This document shows positions 35,406-44,260 of a DNA stretch of 64,000 nt, in pieces. Numbering within the stretch: position 1 is the stretch's first letter; every line of letters starts with the position of its first letter. The notes under the pieces were generated by a model that worked only from the letters and a program-made list of their open reading frames with translations, was not told the DNA's origin and made no database searches. The position numbers and the translations under genes were made by a program. Source of the DNA: Mongoliibacter ruber (GTDB taxonomy: Bacteria; Bacteroidota; Bacteroidia; Cytophagales; Cyclobacteriaceae); NCBI RefSeq assembly GCF_003003005.1, contig NZ_PVTR01000015.1:1-64000 (forward strand), read 5' to 3'.

Positions 35406-36060
35406 TTATTCTCACGACATAGACGAAATTGGAGATGAACACATTGGAACTTCTCACGACACACCTCTAAGAGAAGATGCCTTCGAAATGGATGATGAAC
35501 TTAAAATGGAGCTCATCGAAAAACATTTTAAGGAAATAATGCATGTTTTGGGACTTGACCTTACTGATGACAGCCTTAAGGGGACACCTAAAAGAGTTGC
35601 AAAAATGTACATCAAAGAAGTTTTCAGTGGATTAAATCCAAAGAACAAGCCTGATGTTAAGCTTTTTGAAAATAAGTACAAGTATAAGGAAATGCTTGTT
35701 GAAAAGGACATCACCTTCTTTTCTAACTGTGAGCATCACTTTGTACCTATTTATGGCAAAGCTCATGTTGCATACATATCCAATGGAAATGTAATTGGTC
35801 TTTCTAAAATCAATAGAATCGTACAATATTTTGCTAAGAGACCTCAAGTTCAGGAGAGATTGACGATGCAAATCGGCAACGAATTGAAGGAAATTTTAGG
35901 AACGGATGATATAGCTGTAGTCATTGATGCACATCACATGTGTGTTTCGAGTAGAGGAATACAAGATGTAAGTAGTAGCACAGTCACTTCTTACTATGGG
36001 GGTAAATTCGAAACTGACGAAAATACAAGAGCTGAATTTATGAAATATATCAGCCTATAA
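35395..36060 (+). CDS. folE: GTP cyclohydrolase I
   Basis: FolE converts GTP to 7,8-dihydroneopterin triphosphate, the entry to folate and biopterin. The 221-aa protein has SLKGTPKRVAKMY, the zinc-site FFSNCEHHFVPI, GLSKINRIVQYFAKRPQVQERLT, and HHMCVSSRGIQ with the second zinc cysteine. An acidic N-terminal 35 residues precede the core. The ATG at 35395 overlaps the previous gene by 11 bp; another ATG at 35365 is open but gives an atypical N terminus. It is the second gene of a two-gene pterin operon, closed by a terminator. Confidence 0.95.
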   Translation: MGINYSHDIDEIGDEHIGTSHDTPLREDAFEMDDELKMELIEKHFKEIMHVLGLDLTDDSLKGTPKRVAKMYIKEVFSGLNPKNKPDVKLFENKYKYKEMLVEKDITFFSNCEHHFVPIYGKAHVAYISNGNVIGLSKINRIVQYFAKRPQVQERLTMQIGNELKEILGTDDIAVVIDAHHMCVSSRGIQDVSSSTVTSYYGGKFETDENTRAEFMKYISL

Positions 36061-36087
36061 CCTTAATTGAAAATTAAGCCAACATTG

Positions 36088-36114
36088 AAGCCGGTCAGAA
36101 AGACCGGCTTTTTT
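36088..36114 (+). terminator. Rho-independent terminator of the pterin operon
   Basis: AAGCCGGTC and GACCGGCTT form a perfect 9-bp stem around AGAAA, followed by TTTT. It separates folE from the SDR gene, so the SDR gene needs its own promoter or read-through. Confidence 0.88.
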
Positions 36115-36221
36115 CATGAATAGACCCTGAAAATCAGGTGAAATTTGAATTTTCCGGTGCTGTGAGGTTAAATTTTGTAAACAATTCACCTCCGAATCAA
36201 TTTAGTATTATAAAGAAAGTT

Positions 36222-36902
36222 ATGAAAGATAAAAATATTGTAATCATTGGGGGTAATTCTGGAATTGGTAAATCCATAGTCTCAAAACTTAAATCTGAGG
36301 GAGCGAATGTGTTTTCTTTTTCGAGAAGTGAGGAAGGAGACCAACAACTCGATGTGACAAAAGAAGTAGATTTGTCAGGTAAATTACCTGATACCATAGA
36401 TGGTTTGGTTTATTGTCCAGGTACAATCAGCCTAAAACCATTTCATAGGTTTAGCATAGAAGATTTCCAACATGACTTAGAGGTCAATTTTTTGGGAGCT
36501 GTTAAAGTTCTTCAAGCGGCCATGAAAGGTCTGAAAAAATCAGAATCAGCATCAGTTGTATTGTTTAGTACTGTAGCAGTAGGGGTTGGACTTGGATTTC
36601 ATTCATCTATAGCAAGTGCCAAAGGAGCTGTTGAAGGATTGACACGTTCGCTTTCAGCAGAGTGGGCACCTAACAAAATAAGGGTCAACGCCATTGCGCC
36701 ATCCTTGACAGATACGCCCTTGGCCTCACAGTTATTGGGGACGGATGATAAAAAAGAAGCATCCAACAAGAGGCATCCATTAGGAAGATACGGCAAACCT
36801 GAAGATATTGCGGCGGCGGCAGTTTACCTGCTCGGAGCGGATTCAGGTTGGATGACTGGTCAAATTTTGCATTTGGATGGTGGAATGTCATCAATTAAGT
36901 AA
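36222..36902 (+). CDS. SDR-fold oxidoreductase-like protein lacking the catalytic tyrosine
   Basis: A 226-aa Rossmann protein. The nucleotide-binding motif is IIGGNSGIG (8-16), N89 lies in VNFLGA, S116 in VLFSTVAV, and K134 in SIASAKGAVEGL. The position four before the lysine, normally Tyr of YxxxK, is I130 (codon ATA). With Ser, Asn and Lys kept but Tyr replaced, ordinary SDR chemistry would be impaired, so it may use another residue, bind only, or act with a partner. An upstream open stretch to 36138 has no SDR homology. It follows the pterin operon, which may or may not be meaningful. Confidence 0.85.
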   Translation: MKDKNIVIIGGNSGIGKSIVSKLKSEGANVFSFSRSEEGDQQLDVTKEVDLSGKLPDTIDGLVYCPGTISLKPFHRFSIEDFQHDLEVNFLGAVKVLQAAMKGLKKSESASVVLFSTVAVGVGLGFHSSIASAKGAVEGLTRSLSAEWAPNKIRVNAIAPSLTDTPLASQLLGTDDKKEASNKRHPLGRYGKPEDIAAAAVYLLGADSGWMTGQILHLDGGMSSIK

Positions 36903-36984
36903 GAATTTGAGATAGCATCTTAAACAATTGAGGTTGATTTTGTGTAGTAAAAGTATGGGTATTCTCCCACGAGTTTAAAGAATT

Positions 36985-37254
36985 ATGATTATGAGGACTC
37001 CACCGGAATCATTTTTGATTTTCAAGGAAGAATTGGAAAAAGCCAAACTTGAAAAGGAAAGGCTTAAGCGCGAATATGAAGCCAAATTGGCTGATATGAA
37101 TAGAGAATTGTCTAGATTAAAGGAACAAATCCAATCTCAGCAGGAGCTGATTAAGACAACTTTGGACTATGCGATTCGTCTAGAAGAGAATCTAGGTAGT
37201 TTCAAAGAAGAGGTTACCAACGGGAAAAACACCAAAAACCGTTCATTTCATTAA
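36985..37254 (+). CDS. Small coiled-coil protein, unknown
   Basis: An 89-aa protein, almost all one charged helix with heptad-like spacing (FKEELEKAKLEKERLKREYE, LSRLKEQIQSQQELIK). It has no signal or membrane segment. Such short coiled coils often act as adaptors; nothing specific can be said. A second ATG two codons later is possible. It stands 20 bp upstream of the next gene and probably shares its transcript. Confidence 0.6.
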   Translation: MIMRTPPESFLIFKEELEKAKLEKERLKREYEAKLADMNRELSRLKEQIQSQQELIKTTLDYAIRLEENLGSFKEEVTNGKNTKNRSFH

Positions 37255-37274
37255 CTAATCTATCAATACGCATC

Positions 37275-37718
37275 ATGAATACCACTGCTAGTACCATAGA
37301 GTCAAATAACTTCGAAATGCTTTTTGAAGCAAGGTATGCCAAGGTATATGCCAATCAAGAAAAAGGAACTATCATTTGCGAATTATTGGCAGATTATATT
37401 CCTATAGACGACTTCAAAGATACCTTCAATCAGATCACTACTATCGTAGAGAATGGGAAGTATGAAAAATTTATTTTTGATAAAAGATCATTGAGGGCGT
37501 TTCACCAGCCAAGTATGGAGTGGTATTTTCTTCATTGGAAAAATAAAATGTTGGCTCATGGCCTCTCGAAGCACCGCAAAATTCTCCCTGAAGAAAAGTG
37601 GTTTGAAAAAATGGTGATGATTGCCAAGGAACAAATTATGAAAAGTAATCCAGACAACATCATTGATCAATTGGATATCAAATATTGCAACTCAATAGAA
37701 GAAGCGATTATTATATGA
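37275..37718 (+). CDS. Conserved hypothetical protein (STAS/SpoIIAA-like guess)
   Basis: A 147-aa cytoplasmic protein. The pattern of strand IICELLADYI, helix DDFKDTFNQITTIVENG, strand KFIFDKRSLRAF and helix WYFLHWKNKML recalls the SpoIIAA-like/STAS fold common in Cytophagales, but no diagnostic motif is present, so this is only a structural impression. Its stop overlaps the next ATG by 4 bp (ATGA), coupling it to the flavin reductase gene. Confidence 0.65.
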   Translation: MNTTASTIESNNFEMLFEARYAKVYANQEKGTIICELLADYIPIDDFKDTFNQITTIVENGKYEKFIFDKRSLRAFHQPSMEWYFLHWKNKMLAHGLSKHRKILPEEKWFEKMVMIAKEQIMKSNPDNIIDQLDIKYCNSIEEAIII

Positions 37719-38344
37719 CAAAGCATTTTGATAAAGCCTCCCTTATGGAGGCTGAGTCGTTTTTTAGAAGGGATTTAATCAATTCTCTTGCGGGATACAA
37801 GAGTTTGAATTTGATCGGAACCAAAAATCAAAAAGGTATCACCAATCTGTCTCCTTTCAGTCAGGTTTTTCACATTGGTGCTTCCCCACCCCTAGTGGGA
37901 ATTCTTTTCAGGCCGCATACTGTGGAAAGGCACACCCTTGAGAATATTATTGAAACTGGTTTTTTTACTTTAAACCATGTAACTGAAAGTTTTTACAAAA
38001 AGGCACACCAAACAGCTGCCAGATATCCTTTTTCAGAGTTCGAGGCTGTGGGTTTGGAGGAAGAGTTTCTTGAGGATTTCTTTGCGCCTTTTGTGAAGAT
38101 TAGTCCTGTTAAAGTTGCTTGTACTTTGGTAGAGACAAGCACAATGAAGGTCAATGGGACTGTCATGGTTGTAGGAAGTATCGAACATATTTGGGTTGAG
38201 GAAAAAGGCCTCTTGGCTGATGGTTCCTTGGACTTAGAAGCTATGGGAACTGTTACTTGTTCTGGTCTTGACACTTATTATACAGGTAAAAAATTAAGTA
38301 GACTAAGTTATCCCAAACCTGACCAAGTACTGAAAGAAATCTAA
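37715..38344 (+). CDS. Flavin reductase family protein (FMN-binding)
   Basis: A 209-aa FMN-binding split-barrel protein. The N-terminal part has SLNLIGTKNQKGITNLSPFS, the family's flavin-site strand and turn, followed by PPLVGILFRPHTVERHTLENI and FFTLNHVTESF. Relatives reduce flavins with NAD(P)H or act on flavin-linked substrates; the partner is unknown. It is tightly packed: 4-bp overlap with the gene before and 1-bp overlap with the exonuclease gene after, so these three form one operon. Confidence 0.84.
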   Translation: MTKHFDKASLMEAESFFRRDLINSLAGYKSLNLIGTKNQKGITNLSPFSQVFHIGASPPLVGILFRPHTVERHTLENIIETGFFTLNHVTESFYKKAHQTAARYPFSEFEAVGLEEEFLEDFFAPFVKISPVKVACTLVETSTMKVNGTVMVVGSIEHIWVEEKGLLADGSLDLEAMGTVTCSGLDTYYTGKKLSRLSYPKPDQVLKEI

Positions 38345-39351
38345 TGTCTTTGCTCGAACTTACGCCATCAGGTTTATTTTGTAGACAAGCGGATATTTTT
38401 ATAGACCCTTGGAAGCCTGTGGATAAAGCGGTTATCACCCATGCTCATGCTGACCATTCTCGCTGGGGAATGAAGCATTATCTTGCACATCAGATGTCTG
38501 AAGAAGTGATGAGGTTACGTTTGGGTGAGGATATTGCTTTGGAGACTTTGAGGTATAATCAAGCAATTGTGATCAATGGTGTCAAGCTTTCACTTCATCC
38601 TGCAGGACATATTCCAGGGTCTTCCATGGTAAGGTTGGAGTACAAAGGAAAAGTAACCGTAGTCAGTGGAGACTATAAAACGGAGGATGATGGTCTTTGT
38701 GATCCTTTTGAGCCAGTCAAGTGTCATGAGTTTGTCTCTGAGTGCACTTTTGGACTTCCCATATACAAATGGGAACCGCAAGAAAAGATATTTGACGCCA
38801 TGAATACTTGGTGGAAACTCAATGCTTCAAACGGTATGAACTCTGTGGTTTTCGGATACTCATTGGGAAAAGCGCAACGCATTTTGAATAACCTCGACTT
38901 TTCAATAGGAGAAGTTTTTGTGCATGGGGCCATCTGGAATACCAATCAGGCTTTATTGAAAAACGGTTTACAAATACCCGATGTACCCAAAGTCCCTGCC
39001 GAAATTCCTAAATCCAGATTTAAAGGTGCTTTGATCATAGCGGCACCTTCTGCCATGGGGACTCCCTGGATGAAAAGATTCAGTCCTTATCGGACAGCTA
39101 TTTGTTCTGGATGGATGAATGTCAGGGGAGCTCGAAGAAGAAGGGCTGCTGATGCTGGTTTTGTTCTTTCAGATCACGCTGATTGGGATGGTTTGATTTC
39201 AGCCATTAAAGCTAGTGAAGCGGAAAAAGTCTATCTCACTCATGGAAACACAGCAGTTTTCGGAAAGTATCTTGAAGAAGTAGAAAAAATCCATGCAGTG
39301 GAATTGCAAACTTTGTTTGAAGGAGAAAACAGCGACCTTGGCGACAGTTGA
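38344..39351 (+). CDS. Ligase-associated DNA exonuclease (metallo-beta-lactamase / beta-CASP-like)
   Basis: A 335-aa metallo-hydrolase: HAHADHSRWG (33-42) is the HxHxDH metal site, HPAGHIPGSS the next ligand, and SGDYKTEDDG and SDHADW the later ones. It matches the putative exonuclease family normally encoded beside an ATP-dependent DNA ligase and a DEXH helicase in a repair cluster. Here neither ligase nor helicase is adjacent; instead it follows the flavin reductase gene with a 1-bp overlap. A role in DNA end processing is inferred from the family. Confidence 0.88.
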   Translation: MSLLELTPSGLFCRQADIFIDPWKPVDKAVITHAHADHSRWGMKHYLAHQMSEEVMRLRLGEDIALETLRYNQAIVINGVKLSLHPAGHIPGSSMVRLEYKGKVTVVSGDYKTEDDGLCDPFEPVKCHEFVSECTFGLPIYKWEPQEKIFDAMNTWWKLNASNGMNSVVFGYSLGKAQRILNNLDFSIGEVFVHGAIWNTNQALLKNGLQIPDVPKVPAEIPKSRFKGALIIAAPSAMGTPWMKRFSPYRTAICSGWMNVRGARRRRAADAGFVLSDHADWDGLISAIKASEAEKVYLTHGNTAVFGKYLEEVEKIHAVELQTLFEGENSDLGDS

Positions 39352-39410
39352 TTGATATTTACCCAGTTTTAGCGTAATTTTTTTACTTTAGAGAAAACAA
39401 AGGCGCTAAG

Positions 39411-40406
39411 ATGAAACAATTGATTTTGATTATCCCACTTCTGATTTTGGTTTTTTCCTGCTCCAATCAAAATGAAAGAAAGAATTTCATAGAAACAGTT
39501 AATGGAAAAATAGAGTCTGATCAAATGGGGTTGACTTTGATCCACGAACACGTTTTAGTGGATTTTATAGGTGCAGATTCCACTGGATTTCATCGATGGG
39601 ATAAAGACTCAGTTGTACAAGTCTTAATGCCTTACCTGGAAGAAGTGAGATCCAGAGGAGTAGTTACCATTATAGAATGTACACCTTCTTTTTTGGGTAA
39701 GGATCCCATTTTGCTACAAAAGCTTTCAGATTTATCAGGAATTCAATTCATCACCAATACCGGATACTATGGGGCTGTAGGTGGTAAGTATTTGCCCTCC
39801 CATGCTTATTCAGAGTCAGCGAGAGAACTTGCAGACCGATGGATTGAGGAAGTGAATCATGGAATTGAGGGTACGGGTATTTTTCCTGGATTTATCAAAA
39901 TATCTGTAAATGAGGGGGATAGTCTTTCTCAAATTGACAAAAAACTGGTACGGGCAGCAGCCATCACCCATAAAGAATCAGGTCTACTTATTGTTTCACA
40001 CACAGGGCCTTGGGCTACAGCAAAAGCCCAAATTGATGTTTTGAAAGAAGAAGGTGTAGATCCCGAAAATTTTGTTTGGGTGCATGCACAAGCTGAAGAA
40101 GATTTTAACAATTACGTCAAAGCCGCTGAAATTGGAGTTTGGATCAGCTTGGATGGTATTGTTTGGGATGTCGAGGGTCACTTGGAACGTGTAATATTCG
40201 CAAAAGAAAAGGGACTATTAGACCACATATTACTTTCACATGACGCTGGTTGGTATAGTCCGGGCGAACCCAATGGAGGAGATTTTAAGGGTTTTACTTC
40301 TTTATTTGATGAATTGATCCCCTTGCTGAAAGAAAAGGGATTTACCCAAAAAGAACTGGATCTGATGCTGATAGAAAATCCAGCAAAGGCTTTTTCGATC
40401 AATTGA
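39411..40406 (+). CDS. Phosphotriesterase-like amidohydrolase lipoprotein
   Basis: A 331-aa protein with a lipoprotein signal (LIIPLLILVFSCSNQ). The TIM-barrel metal site of the phosphotriesterase family is complete: HEH in LTLIHEHVLVD, the bridging lysine in FPGFIKIS, histidines in VSHTGPW and VWVHAQ, and the aspartate in LSHDAGWY. Natural substrates of these relatives are usually lactones or similar esters rather than phosphotriesters. It stands 60 bp after the exonuclease gene. Confidence 0.86.
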   Translation: MKQLILIIPLLILVFSCSNQNERKNFIETVNGKIESDQMGLTLIHEHVLVDFIGADSTGFHRWDKDSVVQVLMPYLEEVRSRGVVTIIECTPSFLGKDPILLQKLSDLSGIQFITNTGYYGAVGGKYLPSHAYSESARELADRWIEEVNHGIEGTGIFPGFIKISVNEGDSLSQIDKKLVRAAAITHKESGLLIVSHTGPWATAKAQIDVLKEEGVDPENFVWVHAQAEEDFNNYVKAAEIGVWISLDGIVWDVEGHLERVIFAKEKGLLDHILLSHDAGWYSPGEPNGGDFKGFTSLFDELIPLLKEKGFTQKELDLMLIENPAKAFSIN

Positions 40407-40914
40407 AATAATCAAGTTCCTGTTATTTGAAAGGAAGTATTCGACCTGGATCTTATCAATCATAGAATTCTTATAAAGAAAACTTGAAAGAGTTTCAGAG
40501 AATCTCCAGTATAAGGTTAGAAATCTGGGTTACTAGATAAGAAACTACTTTCGCTAGCATCATCTAAAAAGATAGGCCCGCCGTCTTCAAGCTGAGACCC
40601 GTTGTGCTCAATTGAAAAATTAAAAACTTCGCAATACATCTCATTATTTTGCCTCTGCGTTTTGCAATACAATTGTAAACCAAAATCAAGTTCTACTTTC
40701 AATCAGGAAAACAAAAGAATAAATGAAAAACAATGGGTCAGCTATTTTCCTTTAGGAGTTAAGGGGCCAATTCTGTTAATTTCACCATCCTTCTCGTCCA
40801 AGTCTAGGTAATTTTCCAATCTTTTAAATTTACATTTTTCAACCCAATCTATTCCCTGCAAAATAATCTTCTGAAAATTTCCAGCTTTCTTTTTCTCCTT
40901 TTCGCTTGCCTGTG
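40407..40914. other. 508-bp gap with possible remnant reading frames on the minus strand
   Basis: No intact gene is supported. On the minus strand two short frames look somewhat protein-like: one ends at 40742 (…NRIGPLTPKGK) and starts near the guaA start, and a second, after a 40-bp gap and frame change, runs 40702-40517 (starting with a TTG; contains FSIEHNGSQLEDGGPIF). They could be a decayed gene or chance. Nothing else stands out except a candidate promoter at the right edge. Confidence 0.35.
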
Positions 40915-40922
40915 TACCTTTG
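40915..40922 (+). promoter_or_regulatory. Candidate -7 element just before guaA
   Basis: TACCTTTG fits TAnnTTTG and ends 3 bp before the guaA ATG. If real, the transcript would start at or near the ATG. A pyrimidine-rich stretch lies upstream, but there is no TTTG -33 box. Confidence 0.35.
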
Positions 40923-40925
40923 CGC

Positions 40926-42455
40926 ATGGCAGAACAAATACTCATCCTAGATTTCGGTTCCCAATACACACAATTGATTGCCCGCAGGGTAAGGGAACTC
41001 AATGTTTATTGCGAAATCCACCCCTATAACAACATTCCGGAAATCACTTCAGATTTTAAAGGACTTATTCTTTCAGGCAGCCCTTGTTCTGTAAGAGATG
41101 AAGGTTCTCCAGATCTGGATTTGGATGCTTTAAGAGGTAAGCTCCCAATTTTGGGCGTTTGTTATGGTTCTCAACTTTTAGCGCAAAAATATGGAGGAGA
41201 AGTACTTCCTTCCGAGATTAGAGAATATGGAAGGGCAAACCTTGACCATATCGACTTACATTATGATTTATTAAAAGAAATGACCCATGGTTCCCAAGTA
41301 TGGATGTCCCATGGAGATACGATCAAGACACTTCCAGAGGGTTTTGATGTGATTGCCAGCACGGCATCCGTGAAGGTAGCTGCTTTCAAAATTCAAAATG
41401 AGGAGACTTATGGAATCCAATTTCACCCGGAAGTTACCCACTCTGTAGAAGGGAAGAACCTTTTGAGGAATTTTGTGGTCAATATTTGTGGTTGTTCCCA
41501 GGATTGGACTTCTGACATGTTCATAGACATCACAGTAGCAGAATTGAAAGAGAGAATCGGTGATGATAAAGTAGTCATGGGACTTTCCGGAGGGGTTGAT
41601 TCTTCGGTAGCGGCTACTTTGATCCATAGAGCTATAGGAGAAAACCTGACCTGTGTTTTTGTTGACAATGGACTTTTGCGCAAAAATGAATACGAAGAGG
41701 TACTGGAATCTTACAAAACATTAGGCCTAAATGTAATTGGAGTAGATTCAAAACAAAGGTTTTACGATGCTTTGGCGGGGATTTCGGACCCTGAAACAAA
41801 AAGGAAAGCCATCGGGAAGGCATTTATAGAGGTTTTTGATGACGAAGCTCACAAGATTGATGGTGTCAAATGGCTTGGGCAAGGAACTATCTATCCTGAT
41901 GTTATCGAATCAGTATCGGTAAAAGGACCTTCTGCAACTATCAAATCGCACCATAATGTTGGCGGACTTCCTGATTTCATGAAATTGTCAGTGGTGGAGC
42001 CATTGAATACTTTATTCAAAGACGAAGTAAGAGAAGTGGGTAGGGCTTTAGAAATACCTGAAAAAATTATTGGAAGACATCCTTTCCCAGGACCTGGTTT
42101 GGCTATCAGGATATTGGGTGATATCACCGAAGAAAAAGTGAAAACCCTGCAAGAGGTAGATTATATTTTTATCCAAGGATTGAAAAACCACGGTCTGTAC
42201 GATCAAGTATGGCAGGCAGGAGCAATCTTGCTCCCGATTCAGTCTGTCGGGGTAATGGGCGACGAAAGAACATACGAGCGTGTGGTTGCGCTAAGGGCTG
42301 TAGGTTCGGTTGATGGCATGACCGCGGATTGGATCCACTTGCCGTATGATTTTCTTGGGAAAATGTCCAACGAAATCATCAACAGGGTAAAAGGTGTCAA
42401 TAGGGTAGTCTATGATATTTCCTCCAAACCACCTGCAACCATTGAGTGGGAGTAG
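40926..42455 (+). CDS. guaA: GMP synthase (glutamine-hydrolysing)
   Basis: GuaA amidates XMP to GMP using glutamine, the last step of guanine nucleotide synthesis. The 509-aa enzyme has the N-terminal class I glutaminase domain (nucleophile C79 in [14 protein letters not shown] supplies His/Glu), an ATP pyrophosphatase domain with the P-loop GLSGGVDSS near residue 220, and the dimerisation domain with [11 protein letters not shown]. The ATG at 40926 gives the usual [14 protein letters not shown] start; a TTG two codons earlier is ignored. Its terminator follows, so the next gene is a separate unit. Confidence 0.97.
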   Translation: MAEQILILDFGSQYTQLIARRVRELNVYCEIHPYNNIPEITSDFKGLILSGSPCSVRDEGSPDLDLDALRGKLPILGVCYGSQLLAQKYGGEVLPSEIREYGRANLDHIDLHYDLLKEMTHGSQVWMSHGDTIKTLPEGFDVIASTASVKVAAFKIQNEETYGIQFHPEVTHSVEGKNLLRNFVVNICGCSQDWTSDMFIDITVAELKERIGDDKVVMGLSGGVDSSVAATLIHRAIGENLTCVFVDNGLLRKNEYEEVLESYKTLGLNVIGVDSKQRFYDALAGISDPETKRKAIGKAFIEVFDDEAHKIDGVKWLGQGTIYPDVIESVSVKGPSATIKSHHNVGGLPDFMKLSVVEPLNTLFKDEVREVGRALEIPEKIIGRHPFPGPGLAIRILGDITEEKVKTLQEVDYIFIQGLKNHGLYDQVWQAGAILLPIQSVGVMGDERTYERVVALRAVGSVDGMTADWIHLPYDFLGKMSNEIINRVKGVNRVVYDISSKPPATIEWE

Positions 42456-42484
42456 ACATTCCGTTAAAAATCATAAATAGAACT

Positions 42485-42516
42485 GATGCCACCTGTCGAA
42501 GGGTGGCATTTTTCTT
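42485..42516 (+). terminator. Rho-independent terminator of guaA
   Basis: ATGCCACC pairs with GGTGGCAT around a 9-nt loop, followed by TTTTC and more T. It lies 30 bp after the guaA stop. Confidence 0.8.
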
Positions 42517-42596
42517 TTCTTTTGCTCGAAAATGGGTTAAATTCGAACCCTTATAACAGGTACAGAATTTGCCTTAGTATTCAGAAAATATTATTT

Positions 42597-44252
42597 ATGA
42601 AACGAGTTTTCCTTGTATTTCTTTTTACCGCCTTATTTTTTGTAGACAGCATAGCTCAAGACAGATTAAACGATTACAAAAGAGCTAAAACTTTAATCGG
42701 ATATGGTAATTACGATGAGGCCATGGATATTCTTAAGCCTTACATGGAGAGAAGCCAGTATGGAATGCTTTCCAATTACGCCAATTACCATTATGCCCAT
42801 GCAGCATATCAGAGTCAGCAATACGGTCTGGCAAGCGCTACCCTCCAAAGTATTGCAGATCAAAAGTCATGGGATAAATCTGAAGATGCGAAATACCTTT
42901 TGGCACTTTCATATTTTCAGGAAGGAAAGAATAAGGAAGCGCTCGAAACTATCAATATGATTACAAATAGCTCCTTGAAAAGAGAGGCTGAGAATGCAAG
43001 TTTTGAGTTCTTAAGGGATGCCCCCTTGGATTTTTTGCTTGGCAATGCAAAAAAGTACAACGAGAACGCCGGTTACCGCTTGGCCCTCAAGTCCCAGCTT
43101 GACAGAAAGACAATACTCTCTTCAAACGAAAGGACAGTTCATTCTGAATTGAGTAAGGCAAGTGATTTTGCTGATGGCCTGCAGGGTGAAAAAAATGGAG
43201 ATGTACTCGAAATTGCATTGCTCCTTCCTTTCAACTACTCAGGTGGTTCTGGGGTAAGAAATCTTAGTTCAGGGAACTTTGTGTTTGAATTGTACCAAGG
43301 AATTTTGTTGGGCGTGGAGGAGTTGGAAAAATCAGGAATCAAGGTGAACATGAAGACCTTTGACACAGCAAGAGATGAAGAAAAGATCAAAAGTATTCTG
43401 GTAGATCCATTTATGAGACAAGCTGATGTGATCATAGGCCCTGTTTATCCTGAGGAAGTGGAAATAGTAATGAACTTTGCAGAAAACAGTAAAATACCTT
43501 TTATCAATCCCCTGTCCAATGTGGACGACAAGTTGCAGGGTTTGGAGTTTGCCTATTTGTTTAGGCCTTCAGTAAATGCTATGGCGGATGGAGTGGTCGA
43601 TTTTGCAAGAAAAAATATCAACGGTAAAAAAATCGCCCTGGCATACTCTTCTTCCACAAGGGATGAACAATTGGCGAAGCAAGTGCAGGAAACAGCCACT
43701 AAGTTCAGCTTTGAGATTGTCAAATCAGAAAAAGTTACAGGAAGGTCATTGATAGATTTTTTCAGAGAAATTGATTTGACCAATACCTCAGGTTCACAAG
43801 CTGACCTGGTTGTTTTATTGGCAGATGATCCAAATATAGCCTCTTCTGCTTTGGGCTTTCTGGAGTCTCAAAATGTAAGTGTTCCTATTTTGGTAATGGA
43901 TACTTGGTTGTATTTCAGTTTTGCCAATTATGAAATGTTGCAAAGTGAAAATTTCTACTTCATAGGGAACAATGCCCTTAGATTGGGAGGAGACAAGGTT
44001 ACTTCATTCAGAGAAAAATACTTTAATGAATACACAGCTTACCCAACATTCAATTCCCACTTAGGGTATGAACTTACGCAATGGTTGGGTAGTGTAGTTA
44101 ACAGTGCTGAAGGGTACGACTTTCGGACTAATTTAGATAAAAAAGGATTTTGGGAAGGAAATATCAGTTATGGACTGGATTTTAAAAACAGTTCAAGTAA
44201 TAGATATGTTCCTGTCTTGAAACTGGAAAACGGAAAACTGGAAATCAAATAA
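42597..44252 (+). CDS. TPR plus type 1 periplasmic-binding-fold exported protein
   Basis: The 551-aa protein starts with a signal peptide (RVFLVFLFTALFFVDSIAQ). Residues about 20-170 hold TPR-like repeats (YGNYDEAMDILKPYMERS, ALSYFQEGKNKEALETIN). A two-lobed periplasmic-binding domain follows from about 200 (LEIALLLPFNYSGGSG, FELYQGILLGVEELEKSGI, DVIIGPVYPEEV). This is the architecture of LppC/branched-chain amino-acid-binding relatives; no ABC permease is nearby, so a binding or envelope-scaffold role is more likely than transport. The frame open to 42486 includes the guaA terminator; the ATG at 42597 precedes the signal. Confidence 0.85.
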   Translation: MKRVFLVFLFTALFFVDSIAQDRLNDYKRAKTLIGYGNYDEAMDILKPYMERSQYGMLSNYANYHYAHAAYQSQQYGLASATLQSIADQKSWDKSEDAKYLLALSYFQEGKNKEALETINMITNSSLKREAENASFEFLRDAPLDFLLGNAKKYNENAGYRLALKSQLDRKTILSSNERTVHSELSKASDFADGLQGEKNGDVLEIALLLPFNYSGGSGVRNLSSGNFVFELYQGILLGVEELEKSGIKVNMKTFDTARDEEKIKSILVDPFMRQADVIIGPVYPEEVEIVMNFAENSKIPFINPLSNVDDKLQGLEFAYLFRPSVNAMADGVVDFARKNINGKKIALAYSSSTRDEQLAKQVQETATKFSFEIVKSEKVTGRSLIDFFREIDLTNTSGSQADLVVLLADDPNIASSALGFLESQNVSVPILVMDTWLYFSFANYEMLQSENFYFIGNNALRLGGDKVTSFREKYFNEYTAYPTFNSHLGYELTQWLGSVVNSAEGYDFRTNLDKKGFWEGNISYGLDFKNSSSNRYVPVLKLENGKLEIK

Positions 44253-44260
44253 TTTAATTC

